From the NCBI GenBank assembly GCA_038025085.1, contig CM076140.1, positions 38,191,501 through 38,255,500 of the forward strand: a DNA stretch of 64,000 bases, read 5' to 3'. Both the position numbers and the translations under genes were made by a program. The notes beneath the pieces are model-generated. The model was given only the letters and a program-made list of their open reading frames with translations, searched no databases and was not told the DNA's origin. The stretch is from Tetragonia tetragonoides. Its lineage: Eukaryota; Streptophyta; Magnoliopsida; Caryophyllales; Aizoaceae. Of the stretch, positions 31,501 through 44,816 are shown in pieces. Positions within the stretch are counted from its first letter, which is position 1; the number at the start of each line of letters is the position of its first letter.

Positions 31501-33760
31501 CAAGTCAAAACAAGTTAACCACCAAAAACACCACCAACATGACCACCGCCTGCGGGCCCCGCTGGTTGCCGTCGGCAGCAGCCACGGCAGGCGGCCCCGA
31601 CAAGCCGTGCGCGCACGGTAAACCCTGTTTTTTTTGTTAATCAATTTAACAAATTTACTAATCTAAATTAAATCCGAATAATTAATAAATTTTCAGATTT
31701 AATAAAACACAAGATCCAACATTAAACTCAAACTTTGATTCAATTCAGTAAAACAACAAACCCAACCCTAATCATGATCCTATTATGCAAAAATAATAGA
31801 ATCTAGCAAACCCTAGGCAAAACATAAATTAGGGTTTACTCATACAAAACTAGGGTTCATCAAAAACAATGAATTTAAATCGAGAATACACTTTTAATTA
31901 ATCAAAAGGCATTAAAAACACTTACTTGGAATCAAAAAGGTTTAAACTTGAGCAAGAGGAAGAATTGTGAAAGAGTGTTGAAATTTCTCTTTCTTCTTCT
32001 CCTGAGTGTCATGCGTGAGTTTTGAGAGAGAGAAAGATGACGTTGTTTTTTTTTTGATTTGGTAAAGAGTCAGTTGATTTAGAAGTTGAGTGTATTTAGG
32101 AACTACACTCCTTTCTTTTCTCAACTCCTTCTTTCCTAAAACCTCTCCTAAAATCACTCCACCATCCCACAATTTAAGAAATAAAATTTTAAAACAAAAT
32201 TTCTGAAAATGGTGCCTTATTTTCGGCTAACGTAGCCGAAAATAAATGGCCCAATTCTTGCTTATAAATTCGGCCAAATCGAAATTATAGCCTACCAAAA
32301 TCCTTTTTATTTATTTGGCCCAATTATAATTTAATTAGGTCCAAAACCAAAACCCAATATTAATTAGGCACTTTAAACATTTATGAGCTCAATTAGTTAA
32401 TTAAATCTGAAATTGCATTTTCTTTTAAAGTAATTATTATTCTAAAATGAATAATAATACGGGGTATTACAATGAGACTCTTGCAGACCTCACAACCCTC
32501 TTTGCTTTCTCCTGATCAGTTTATTTGGAAGCACAATACAAATGGCTCTTTTTTCAGCAACAGGATGTTACAAGATGCTTTCTAGCAGCAAAAACATAGA
32601 GAATTGGGACCTTGCTCATCTAATATGGAACAAACATGTACCCCTCAAAGGTTCAGGCATTTTGCTGGAAACTTTTACAACACAAGATTGCAACCAGAGA
32701 TAAATTAGTGAGGAGAGGTGTTCCCTTAGAAGATGGAAGTAGAGGTTGCCCTTGGTGTACTCATACAGAAGAAACTGAAGAACATCTATTCCTTGGTTGC
32801 ACTCATGCTTCCTCTTTGTGGTACATTGTCCTTGGCTGGTGAACATTGCATTGTGTTTCACTACAACCCTTGCCCAGCTTTTGCAACCATGGCAGTAGTT
32901 CAACAAAAGCACAGTAAGAGGACAAGCTTGGAGTATAATCTTCTTTGCCGTAGTTTGGTCGATCTGGTTATCAAGAAAACATGGTTATTAAGAAAACAGT
33001 TGTGTTTCCACGACAAAAAAACTCGGCAGGCAGGAGGTTTTGGATTTAATTCAAATCAGATCCTTTTGGTGGGTCAAAAGTTATTTATGCCCATGTATGC
33101 ATTCTCTCACTCAATGGGTCTTTGATTCCATTTCTACTCTTCATAGTTCTGGAAGCTCTGATAACAAAATGTCAAGATTAGATTGCAATTGGAAGCCACC
33201 ACCATAAGGTTGGTTAAAAATCAATATCAACATTGATGGTTCCGCTGTAGGCAAGCCAGGCCCAGCTCGGTATGGGGGAGTCATAAGAGATAGCATTGCT
33301 GAAATATTGGGGGTGTTCTCTATCAATTTGGGCGTAGCTGATTCCAACTACGCTGAATTCATGGGGATATATCATGGTTTGTTGATGATTAACCAAAGGC
33401 AGAATTGGACACAACTGAACGTCCAAATGGAATGCGACTCAAAGAATGTTGTAGCTTGTATCCTTAAAAAAGATAAAAGACCATAGAAGTGGTGGCAAAG
33501 CTTTAATGAGATTGACAACGTTGTCGATACTCTTGCTGAGTTTAGAATCAATAACACAATCCTGTATGCTTGGATAAACTCTCATATTGTTTTTGATATT
33601 ATAAATGTCATTTCTTTTGTATAGGGGGTTATCATTTAGCTTTGAGGTGGGCTATGGCAGTGGGCTCTAAGGGCCTCGTTGCTTTGTATGTTGAATTTTT
33701 TCTTGGCAATTAGTTGCCTATCAATAAAGTTTATTTTGTCGTTCAAAAGAAAAAAAAAAT
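28510..33760 (+). pseudogene. Second L1-type LINE ORF2 pseudogene (RT, zf-RVT, RNase H), split by an LTR
   Basis: The RT core begins with FITVIPKV, EFKDFRPIGLVGSLYKLIAKIL and RGRQIIDGVLIANK. The AYD box (KVDFAKAYDCV), a GSRQGCPMSP motif and the FADD catalytic box (QFADDTLLF, about 29107-29133) follow. At 29815 the frame is cut by a 2.66-kb LTR, resuming at 32472. The zf-RVT part has KVQAFCWKLL, RRGVPLEDGSRGCPWC and EEHLFLGC. RNase H has IDGSAVGKPGPARYGGVIRD, YAEF and ECDSKNVV, retaining the acidic residues. A poly(A) run at 33751-33760 ends it. Stops and frameshifts are frequent, for example a one-base slip near 28622. The endonuclease end is missing. Confidence 0.8.
29815..32471 (-). mobile_element. 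Solo LTR-like insertion, TG...CA, in the LINE
   Basis: The insertion begins TGACTTACTTAG and ends GGGGTATTACA. On the minus strand it therefore starts TGTAATACCCCG, a style common to large Ty3/gypsy LTRs. No coding frame of note is present. The 5-bp flanks do not match. LINE codons appear to be missing between the two halves, so insertion was followed by deletion or the boundaries are slightly off. Confidence 0.5.
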
Positions 33761-34667
33761 CTACAAGAGCATAGATTTCGTGAATGTCTACGTTGTAATG
33801 TCTAAAAGTTAAATAAGAAAGCAAGTTAATTGATTTGAACCCTCAAGATCGGAATGCAAACTGAATTGTTGGATATTTAGCAAAGAAAAGAAATTGAAAA
33901 TCTTAAGTAAGAAGAAAGAGCGGAAAATCGATGTTTGCTCCAAACTGTGTGTTTTGAATGAGAGGGTCGTATGATGTATTTATTAAGGTTGAGATCCGAG
34001 CAAAAAGGTATTTTAGGTTCTGATTCGGAGGAAATGAGCTATCAAAAGATAAGACAGCCTCAACCGTCAAACACTGAGGGTTGCATGTCTTAGTCGTTGA
34101 CGACAGAGGCTTGCATGTCTTAGCCATCAACGGGTGGGGCTTTTACCTTAACTGTGGTGGCTGAGGCGAAAAGTACACGGGTGTGCTTCTTGTGACCTAT
34201 ATGACAACATTGTGGCATAATCTAACCAATGGAAATCATGAAAAGACCGTTTTGCCGTTTGTGTGGTGAAATGACGACTCTACCCTGATTATCGACAATG
34301 ATATCTTCAAAATCAGGGTATCATTTAGAAGCTTTTGAGAGAGATTATTTAACCATCCACACCCCCACTTTTATCGAGATTGAGTAAAGCGAATGTCAAA
34401 TTATTTTGAAAGTAATATGCAGCATGTTGTTATGTTGTGTATACGGTGTGTGAGGGTGAACAATATGAATGCATATATAAGCACACCTTGACTGCAAAAT
34501 AATTCGTCTGTGATATGAATTCGTCTCAGTGAAAACATAAAAAATATTGTGTAAGGAAAGCAATGCAAACACGGCTGGCACACAATTGTTGACTGCAAGT
34601 GACTTGTATTCTCAAAGAACAAAAACATTAGCGAGACACTGTGACCATGTTTTTCGTGCGTGATTAT
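33761..34667. other. Unassigned repeat-like stretch
   Basis: A TATTTATTAAGG (TATA-like on the minus strand) lies near 33976, and an internal near-repeat (GCATGTCTTAG) occurs twice around 34083-34122. It may be LTR debris, but no terminus could be defined. Confidence 0.3.
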
Positions 34668-36790
34668 TGTAACAATCCAAATTCTTAAACCTCTTTAATT
34701 GTCTAATTAAACCCGATTAGCGTTAATGATTGTGATTAAGGGCTTAATCATGTATTAGTAGTGTTATATGTTAATCGTGATTAGTGGTTAACACTTGTGA
34801 TTAGTGTGTTAGTTAAGTAAGGTTTAGTGAGTAACAAACCCGGTTAGTATTTGGTTAACCATTTGGGTATTATTTCGATTTTGGGTCAAATACTTATTTG
34901 GGTCACGTGTTTGGCTTTATATGGATTATATAACTAATAAATATATGTCTCCTAACACAAAATCAACTATTACCTAAGCCCACTACATGCTATTACCCAA
35001 ACTCATTTATATGTTCTTACCAAGTTCTCTTTCTCTAGAATTTTGTAACAATCTCTACACCTTACTACACGACTATTCAACTCTTATGGAACAAGCCAAC
35101 ATTCAACTATTATGAAGAAAGCCATTGCATGTAGAGAAGAAAACTCAAGCAAGCAAGTGAAAACATTCATACACTTATCACCTTCTTTGAATAAACTTAA
35201 TGTGTCTTTCACATTCGAAACTAGTTGACAAAGAAAAACAAAGCTTCAGCTTTCTCTTCACTACATTCTCATTATCGGTTGTTCACACCACCACCAACAT
35301 CTCACTTCTCATTCACAACAATTTTACAAGCCACTTTAGTTTATTGAGTTCAACAAGTCTAGCAAGAATCTAAAAGAGCTTAAGGTAATATCAATACCAT
35401 ATTTTCTCTTCACCTTTCCATTCGGTTTTGAAGCTTTTTTTGTGAATCAAACTCTAATTATTTTCTTCTTGCTCTTCCTCCTTTCTCACGATAACTATAT
35501 CAACCAATCATCAAGAAACTTCAAATCCGGAATACTCGGTAACAACTTTCAAATCCTGGGCCTTGAAGACCTCCAATTGTTGATTGTTAAGATTCTTATC
35601 TTTAAACCTTAATCTTTACTTGCTCTTCTCTAAACACCTACGAAAGATAACTCATAAACTCGACTTGCTAGTCAATTTTGATAATGTTTGAGTGCTATTT
35701 GTTAAATCACATAGAAGGATATCTTATAGAACATGAAAATCACTTATGTTTATGTTTATGACTTCTCATGTTTTATGTTCTTATTTTCGAATACCTTGAG
35801 TCAATAATAATATTTTCCTTCTTAATTCTAGATCTTATAAAAGTACAGTTATGATGTATGATGTTATATGTCTGGGAAATTTCAAGAAAAGCCTCAGATA
35901 AGTCTTATTGCGATCGATATATATGATCGTCATGTTTTTTTAGAGCTCAATTCAATGTTGTAAAGGTAATGTACCGTAACTTTAATCCTATTTCAAACCA
36001 CATTCGATTATTAATTTGAAAAATCTTAAACATGAAAGTTATAGATCTCGTTTTTATCTTTTTACAGATTTTTAAATCACCATATTCCGATATCATATGA
36101 GTAAGTTATGCACAAAATACAGACAATTGTCTAAACTGATGAAACTATCGAAAAGTAAATAAAGCTTGCTTGATTGGTGTTTGTCTCTTGATCGAAAACA
36201 TGCATAATTGTTTTTTTTTTTTTGGATTAGTATATCACATTTAAGTCATATTTGTAGATTCTAAACTAGTTAATGTCATCATTTGACAATAGGGATAATT
36301 TTAGAAGTAAAAGAGCTTGGGTTTGTGTATTATTGTGTCAAATTTGAAATTGTGTTGTTTGATTTATGTTCACTTGACCAAGAGGTCAAGGATGTGAAAT
36401 GAACTAAGAATCTAAGTTAGTTTGATTATTCAAGTATTGTTGGAATGAATTATCGATATTAAATACCCATTTGGAAGCATTAGGTGTTACATGTGAAATT
36501 AGAAGCTCGAGCTTTTGTATGTTGTCTTAAGGATCTTCAAGTAGGTACATGTCCATCCCGTTCACCTTGTCAATTATCTTTTGAAAAACCTAATATGTGC
36601 TAAGTGATATTATGTAAACATGCTATATGCTACTACATGACTTATACGATGAATTACATGTTGATACATGCATGAACTTCTTGAACTATTCCTGATTTGA
36701 ATAATCATTACTTCTTACATGAATTACTTATACTATACTTGTTCTATATATTTCATCAATCATTATGAAAGTTCAAAGCCAGCTACAAAT

Positions 36791-39700
36791 TAGGGCTGGC
36801 AAAAGCTGACACAACACGACAACATGACACCAACTGGACACGAAATTAGCGGGTTAGTGTCAACGGTTTTCGACATGATTAGTTAAATGGGTCAAACACG
36901 GCTGACACGCTTAATTAAATAGGCTAGGCTAAGGTTTAAATTTCAAACACGAGACTGACAAGCTCTAACACGATTAATTAAATAGGTTATCCGTGTCAAC
37001 ACGCCAACCCGTTAACCTGCTAACACGAATAACACGGCAACCCATTTATTGAAGCCTAATGCCAAAAGAAATTGAATTCCCTCCAAAACTTAACATAATG
37101 ATACGCATCTAAGCATCTTGTCTCAAAATAAAAAAAATCAAAATAAAAAAGCAAAACTTAACACCTAGCTGAATTTCCTAGCCGACATATATAAGGCATA
37201 AATTTTCATCTCCACATCAAGACTCTCACTCTCCCAATTCACGTATAACTTTTCAAGTCATTTTCTCTCAGATTCTCACCTCACCACAAAACCCTAACTC
37301 TTCATCCCTTTTGTTCTCTACTTCTCACATCAAACCAATAAAAAGGTAATTGTTCTTGATATTTTTGCTTAAGATCTGTGAAGTAATTATTTCATTTTGT
37401 TATTTTTGCTCAAATTCTCTGAATATTTGTTTTCTTTTTATATTTTTGTTTGACATATCTGAATTATACATTTAAATTCTTTCTTTGCTTTACTAATTTT
37501 TGTTTCTAGATCTAAGTTTTATACTTTTTGTGCTTTGTAGTTTATTGATTCGAAGGATGACAGTCCAATTGACGCTGATTTTCATGGGGAAGAAGCAGAC
37601 AGTGAGATCCCAATTAAGATCGAAAAGATTTATAAGCCTCAACCAATGTCAGGAGCTTCTCTTCTTGATAAGCGTCAAAGAAAACTAACCTCTTATGTGT
37701 GGTTGAATTTTACCTTTCTTGTGCCTGATCCAGAGGGTAACTTGTGGTGTAAATGTAATAAATGTGGCCAGATTTATGGTGCTGATAGTAAGTATGGAAC
37801 TGGAAATCTAATTCTTCGTAATAGAGCATGTAAGCAAAAGGACACTAGAATCGGTCAAATGCTTTTAAATAGCTCATCTGGGTCATCGAAGGCTGCTAAT
37901 TAATCATGAAACTTTTCGTGAATTGTTAACAGTAGCTATTGTGAAGCCTGAGTTGACTTTTCGGTTTACTGAGTATCATGGTATTAGGCGTTTGTTCAAC
38001 TATTTGTGTCCTGATGAGAAGTGTATCACTAGGAATACAACCAAGAGTGATGTGTTGAAAATGTATAAGAGAGAGCAAGATAAAATAATGGTTATATTGC
38101 AATCTGTTCCAGGCATAATTTCTTTCACTTTTGATTGATGGTCATCAATGACAACTGATGGCTATATTTCCTTAATTGCACACTATGTTGATCATAATTG
38201 GAAGTTGCAAAAGAGACTCTTGAATTTCTCTTTGATATCCCCTCCCCATAGTGGTGTGGCAATTGGTGAGAAAATATTTGGTTTGGTGAATAATTGGGGG
38301 CTAGGACACAAAGCCATGACAATGATATTGGATAATGCATCTTCAAATGATGTATTTGTTGGATTGTTGAAAGGTCAACTTAGCTTGTAATGTGATTGTG
38401 AGTTTTTTCATGTTCGATGTTCGCATTATGCCCATATTCTCATTCTGATTGTCCAAGATGGCTTGAAAGAAATGGAGATGGCTGTGACTGTGAGTAAAGT
38501 GAGAGAAAGTTTTAAGTATTGTAGAGGTTCACAGAGTAGGAAGCAAAGATTTCATGAATGTGTTCAGTTCAATTCCATTTTGTCTAGTAAAGGTCTAAGG
38601 CAAGATGTCCCAACAAGATAGAACTCTACCTATCTCAAGTTATAGAGTGCTTTGTATTACAAGAAAGTCTTCTCTCATTTGGCTTTAGTTTATTCCAACT
38701 GTTTGCATTGCCCATCTAGTGAAGAGTGGTTGAAAAGTTGAAAGGATTACCAATTTTCTCGAAGTTTTCTTTTATGAGATGACACTTGAGTTTTCTGAAA
38801 ACCAATATCCAACCTTTAATATATTTTTTGCTAATGTGGTGAGGGTGAAATTGCTTTTGGAAGCTGAGAAAGATAGTGGTGTGGATTACATGAAGAAAAT
38901 GGCAGCTAAGACGCATCAGAAGTTTGACAAATATTGGAAAGAGTTTAGCACTATCACGGCCATAACTGCTATTTTAGACCCTAGGTTTAAGTTCTAGATT
39001 GTGGAATTGGCTTTTATAAAGATTTATGGTGATAACAATAAAGCCAAGGAAGAAGGGGGTAAGTTGAGAAGCAAGTTGTTTGACTTTTTTAATGAGTAGG
39101 AAGAGTTGTGATCCTTCATCTATCGCTGCTCCTTTTTCTCATGCACCTGAGTCTACAAAAGCCAATATTGACGACTCAACTAATGCAAATTCAAATTCTT
39201 TCATGGAGGTAATACATAATACGTTGTTGGGTTTTCATTAATTTAATTTCATGTTTTATTATGACTAATCTGAACTTTTATGCCTAGGATTTTGATACTT
39301 TTTCAAGTAACGAATTTGTGGTGGCTAAAAAATCTGAGTTGGAGCTATACTTGGAGGAGTCTAAGGTGCCTCGCTCTAGTAAACTTGACATCCTTAATTA
39401 TTGGAGGACTAGCCAATTTCTCTTTCCCGTTCATTCTCAAATGGCAAGAGATGTTTTGACCATCCCATTATCGACAGTGGCTTCTGAATCTGCATTTAGT
39501 GTTGGTGGGAGGGTTTTTGATGCGTTTAGGAGTTCTTTGAAACGCAAGAATGTCGAAGCTCTTGTTTGCCTTAGAGATTGGTTGTTTGGTAAAGAAGGAC
39601 TGTGCTACATACACTTTCTTTGCTTATTTTATAAACTGTATAACATTTGCTTTTTCTAATTGTCTTTCTTGATCTTGTTAATGTAGTGAATGAGCCACTT

Positions 39701-40267
39701 ATAGTGGATGAATTATGTGAAGATGTCATGAAACTTACTATTGAGATTTGAGGGTGAAGATAATGGTGAACCTTCTTTCCCTACAATGAGTGAAAATGCT
39801 ACTGTGAAAACTCAGCACTCTGGCTTGGTGGATTAGGATAGCTGTTGGAGTGTGTTGTTTGAATGCGGCACTATCAATTTCCTTTGCATACAGACAATTT
39901 ATTTCCTTTGCAAGCAGACTAAATGATGTTGAATTGTAACTTTTTAATTCCTGTCATTTGAATTTCTGTACTTTATTTATTTAGTGAAGACTTGGTTGGG
40001 TACTAGTACTACTGTATAAATATAATTGCTCCGCTTGGTTGTACTTTTTTTTTTTTAAATTTTATACGTATATTTTGAAGCAAAAAAAAAATAAGCAGGT
40101 TGACAGGTCAAAAGCAGGCTGACTTGTTTAATAAACAGGTCATGTTCAGGTCAGGGGTCGTCGGCCTGTTTATTTAATGGGTCGTGTCAAGGTCGGGAAA
40201 GGGTTCGACCTGTTTAAGTTCAACACAAACACGAACTCGACACGACACGACATAATTGCCACCGCTA
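36791..40267 (+). mobile_element. hAT DNA transposon with 8-bp TSD, 3.48 kb
   Basis: The termini TAGGGCTGGCAAAA and (reverse complement of the right end) TAGCGGTGGCAATT form short imperfect TIRs of hAT type. The 8-bp word CTACAAAT flanks both ends exactly (36783-36790 and 40268-40275). Both subterminal regions are rich in ACACG/CGACACG words (for example 36810-37035 and 40080-40255), a likely transposase-binding array. The interior holds a decayed transposase. Confidence 0.9.
37646..39659 (+). pseudogene. hAT transposase pseudogene (BED finger to hATC)
   Basis: The N-terminus is a BED-type zinc finger (KCNKCGQIYGADSKYGTGNL) lacking the usual His in the final pair. The catalytic region is broken by stops, for example within the FTFD-WSS motif near 38137 and after the DNASSNDVF region at 38390. 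The hAT C-terminal dimerisation motif is well kept (SELELYLEE, LDILNYWR, FPVHSQMARDVLTIPLSTVA, SESAFSVGGRV), read from 39318. A small intron with GT-AG borders (39209-39287) seems to precede it. At least four in-frame stops exclude function; the ends could still be moved in trans. Confidence 0.8.
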
Positions 40268-41357
40268 CTACAAATACTAAAAGTTCATAATATACTATCA
40301 TAAGAAAAGTGAAGTTAAAATCATAAGAATGAAGAATTATTACTCTATAAAGCTTATATATGCCTATGGCATCAATACTCAAAATTATGAACATTTGAAA
40401 GAGAGATTTCTCTATATTGAGCTATATTATTATTAGTATTAGCCAATGAGCTATATTATTATCATCTAGCCAAAGAGATATATTACTCTATTATGAGATT
40501 TAGATCATAATTCTCTTAAGTTTGTGGCATGACTTTCAAAAGGGGTCGTTGGAAGTTTTGAGCGCACGACTCTTTAGTATGCACACTTATATTTCATTAT
40601 TGAATTACCGAGTCAATAGTCGATGACCTAGCCCGTATTTCATTATGATCATTATTATTTTTCTCACCAGCCAAGAGCGGTAATCTTGGCCGGATAGTAA
40701 CATAAATTACTATTCGTGATGTCGCGCTTCGGCGTGTTTTATATTCGAGCGTGTACTTCCTTGCCACCTAACAGTAGTCAAGAGCTATCTCTAAGTCAAG
40801 CTAACAATTAATTCAATAAAAGAAGATGAATCCTTTAAATCCTCACAAGTTATATTCTTGTTCTAGATATGGATGACATGGATATTATGTGTTATTATGA
40901 ATATTATTACTACTACCATTATGTCTATTTGTTAAGTGTTTGACAAGGTGGAGTGTTCTAACTTAGCATACGCTAATTTTTCTCTCTCTTCTTCTTTCTT
41001 CTTTTGCATGTACACTTGCACGTGCATGTTGATGACGAGCAGTTTATGTCCGGGATATGTGAGATTGGCAAGGACAGAAGATCTCTTAGTATAATCTAGA
41101 TTACTTATCATGTTACCATGTACTAGAACAACCTAGTCAGGAACCTCTTGAGTTGTAAAATATAACAAGTATTCAAAATTATAATCTCTATAATATAAGC
41201 AAGTTGACTTTCGGTTTCCCTAAATCTTATTTTGGTTTTAATCATTCCCTTTTTAATTTCTCTTAGCCTTTTACTTACTCCGGTAAGTATGGCAGTAGCA
41301 CTCCGGTGTAAGTATAATATAGTTTCACCCATGGATGATCACTTGTACCCTTGACAA

Positions 41358-42008
41358 CTAACTTCCACCCGAAGAACTTCCCCTATCATATTGCACCAAG
41401 AATCCATTTGGAAGTCCCCTTGGTGGTATCACGTTGAGTGGCACCGGCTGCTCCAGAGAAGTGGTTGTAGGCACAGCTGCTGGTGGTCGGTACACGGTCT
41501 GCCGAGGTGGTGGTGGAGTCGCGGATGGTCGAGCAATGACAGAAGTTTGGGTGTTACGAGGCCAATGGTGATAACGAAGCATTCGTCCCCTCCTATACTG
41601 CACTATGGTCTCGAGAATCAAGAGCACACTATTCTCACAACACATCCACTCAGAATAAGTTTGTTGCAAAACACCCGACATATAACCTAGGGTCAAGTAC
41701 CAATCATCCCCACACATATAGTGATCCCAATTATAGTGAATCCCATCAGTCATAATACTCATATAGTTCAACTTCACACTTAACCAGGGTTCAACTGAAG
41801 GAAAAGTCCTCAAAAGATTATACACTTGCCAACCAAGAAAATCAGCGGCTTCACTAGTAAAGGGAGCAAAGACTCTACAAGCAAGGTGAAAACGTTGCAA
41901 ATACTCATTTATGGTTTCCTCAGGGTGCTTACGTAAAGTCGCAGGATGAGGTGGAGGGTTAGGGATGTTGAGAGAGTTCACGAGCACATAAGGGTCAGGT
42001 TGCTGCAT
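41358..42008 (-). CDS. Orphan gag-like open frame of a non-autonomous gypsy-type element, 216 aa
   Basis: The frame lies 185 bp downstream (on the minus strand) of a primer-binding site and LTR, where gag is expected. The stretch HPEETINEYLQRFHLACRVF resembles the capsid helix region with an EYLQRF core of plant Gag proteins. The C-terminal third is Pro/Thr/Arg-rich (ATPPPPRQTVYRPPAAVP). No zinc knuckle, protease or pol follows before 41100. I do not recognise a precise family. It may be a reduced Gag of a non-autonomous element. Confidence 0.45.
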   Translation of the reverse strand: MQQPDPYVLVNSLNIPNPPPHPATLRKHPEETINEYLQRFHLACRVFAPFTSEAADFLGWQVYNLLRTFPSVEPWLSVKLNYMSIMTDGIHYNWDHYMCGDDWYLTLGYMSGVLQQTYSEWMCCENSVLLILETIVQYRRGRMLRYHHWPRNTQTSVIARPSATPPPPRQTVYRPPAAVPTTTSLEQPVPLNVIPPRGLPNGFLVQYDRGSSSGGS

Positions 42009-42192
42009 CTATCACATAAGATAAACAGATAACAGATAGTGAGTCGAACAAGATCAAGCAATCACATATAAGCACATGCAAGTCACACACAAAGAAATTC
42101 AAACAATTTCCATTCTACTGTCTACACATCTCTCTCGGTCAGGTCACGGTTTAACTTATAGCTTTCCTAATCTTCTTTTAAATATTTTATAT

Positions 42193-42204
42193 GCTCCGAT
42201 ACCA
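42193..42204 (-). other. Primer-binding site, tRNA-iMet type
   Basis: On the minus strand TGGTATCGGAGC lies three bases after the LTR end. It differs by one base from the common TGGTATCAGAGC. Confidence 0.65.
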
Positions 42205-43762
42205 TCTTGTAACGCCCCATATTGGATAACTCTTAATTAAACATGCTTTATGGGCCCTAAATCCAATCCAAGACATTACTGTCGTACTTGTAACAAGACA
42301 AGCACAAGGCAAAGAATGATAAAGAGTACAACAAACATACTGAATTATATTATATTATATAAGTGAAGATTACATAGTTGTACTGTTCCAAAACTACATT
42401 ACTAGTTATATTACTAAGTCATACGGGGTTCTCCTCCGTCTGTAGAATCCACGGGGTCAAACAACAGCAAAGACATGCAGTAAGCATGCACAAAAGGGTT
42501 CATTCCATCCTTCATTATCTCCCTTGCCCAAAATCTGTTAAAATGATATAATAATCTATGCAAGAAGAGATGACACAAAAGCAAAAGAAAATTAGCGAAA
42601 GCTAAGCAATACTCACCCCACTTTATAAAATACATTTTGTTTATACTCAAAATACATTTAGCATTAACAACCATCACTTAGGATAATAGGTAATAATACT
42701 CATAATAGTATTTTAAAGAGATTGTCTGTCCTTATAATCATAGTTAATATATTCTTTTACGTACAAAGCCATGCATACATACGAGATTCATAAGCAAAGA
42801 GTATTAAACATCCAATATCATACACAAACGCATAATCACTCAGAAAATGACCTTTGAGGTCTATTAAGCTATAGAGTAACTCAAGTCATAAAATGCAAAG
42901 ATTAGACTCCTATGTTAGGTAGTGAGGAAGAGCATAGCACAACTCAGACTCTATGAGTCCTACACTCGGGTTCAATGACCCTACAAATCATATTTCATTC
43001 ATTTGGCCTTTTTGGCAATAATCATATCATCTCGGGTTTATACCCTACATAAACTCAGACTAAATCATGACAAGCGAGATACTCAAGATTAGTTAATCCC
43101 TACAGCTTAATCAATAATGGGTTTAATCCTACAAAATTTTATTAAAGTGTGCACACTGGCATGCTCTTCAATATCCCAAGGGTACCAAGTTTGGGAGCAC
43201 ACTACAAGTAAGTTAGTAGACATGCTTGTCTTAATCTTAATCGGGCATATTCATCTCAATAACATAATCATATTAATATAGATCATAAACTTCCCAAACT
43301 TGTTCCTTTTCCACAATAATTCTCTAAGTCGTGTGCAACACTCTATGTATTCGTATATGCATGTATATACTCATAAAACTCTTTAGCAATTCATTATCAT
43401 TACTTATCATCAATTCGGTCACTTGGACATGCAAAGCATAATTGATCAATACTTATTCAATAATATAGTCTTAAGTTAACATGCAAATTATCAAGTAACT
43501 ATTATCATTCAACCTGAAATATATTCGGTCATCACAAGCATATATTCATGATAATAAAGCTTTATTAGATTACTAAACAAACATCCATTAACTTAATATC
43601 TAGATCACAATCCATTCAGTCACATACATATAAATATACATATTTATCAAGCTTAAATAGTAGGCTTTAATCCTCGTGTAATTATCAAGTAAACTTTCAC
43701 ATGCAACATCAAATCCATTCGGCCATGTCACGAAAATAATCACATGCAATCCTTTACACAAC

Positions 43763-43763
<1 letters not shown>

Positions 43764-43836
<73 letters not shown>

Positions 43837-44723
43837 AGTTCTCACCAAGGTGGTATTGAATACGTAATAAATAGTCATAAATGCATTGGTGATTAAAAAA
43901 AAATTAAAAATATTTTGATTTTGAAATTAATAAAAATAAGTAACATAAGTATTATATTTATTATATTATTATCCTAAAAAATATTATATCATCAATATAT
44001 CAATATCAATATATATATATATGTATAATTGAGTTCTCACCAAGGTGGCATTGAATAGGTAATAAATAGTCATAAATGCATGGGTGATTAAAAAGAAATT
44101 AAAAATAGTTTGATTTTATTTTAATAAAAAAAAATAACATAAGTATTATATTTATTATCCTAAAAAAATATTATATATCCATTAAAAATGAAATTTCTTT
44201 GTTAAATGTGTGTTTTTCGTTGATAAAAAAATTTATTATTGTTCCTTGCTACTCCTATTTTTCAACTTATATATTGATATGATTAATTTTTGTATTATTA
44301 TTTTAATTCTAATAACGCGGTATGATAAACAAGAACACGTGCATCGCACGGGCAAGAAATCTAGTATATATGTAAAATTGAGTTCTCACCAAGCATTGAA
44401 TAGGTAATAAATAGCCATAAATGCATGGGTGATTAAAAAGAAATCAAAAATATTTTTATTTTATTTTAATAAGAGATAAGTAACATAAGTATTATATTTA
44501 TTATCCAAAAAAATATTATATTATACATTCACTAAAAATTTAATTTCTTTGTTAAATGTGTTTTTTTTTTTTTTTTTGTTGATAAAAATATTAATATTGT
44601 TCTTTGCTACTCCTATTATTCAACTTTACATATTGATATGATTAAATTTTTTTATTATATTTCTTCCAATAACAGAGTATGCATGATAAACAAGAACTCG
44701 TGCATCGCGCGGGCACGAAATCT

Positions 44724-44725
<2 letters not shown>
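43764..44725 (+). mobile_element. Tandem array of three Helitron copies with AT expansions
   Basis: Copy a (43764-44005) has an expanded AT tract at its 5' end (43766-43834) followed by ATTGAGTTCTCACC. Copy b (44006-44364) runs TCAATATATAT to hairpin and CTAG. Copy c (44365-44725) lacks the 5' TC and ends CTTG after CTCGTGCATCGCGCGGGC. It is directly followed by another AT tract. Confidence 0.7.

Positions 44726-44815
<90 letters not shown>
44725..44815. repeat. TA microsatellite at Helitron end
   Basis: About 45 TA units abut the last Helitron copy. An open frame through it encodes only Tyr-Ile repeats. Confidence 0.95.

Positions 44816-44816
<1 letters not shown>

Larger units (their letters stand above)
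34668..41100 (+). mobile_element. Ty3/gypsy-type LTR sequence in plus orientation, interrupted by hAT
   Basis: It starts TGTAACAATCC, followed by TATA-like sequence near 34925 and a CT-rich leader. The sequence continues on both sides of the hAT transposon at 36791-40267, whose TSD makes the join exact. No protein-coding frame is present in the LTR parts. The right end and any PBS could not be found, so the extent is approximate. Confidence 0.4.
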
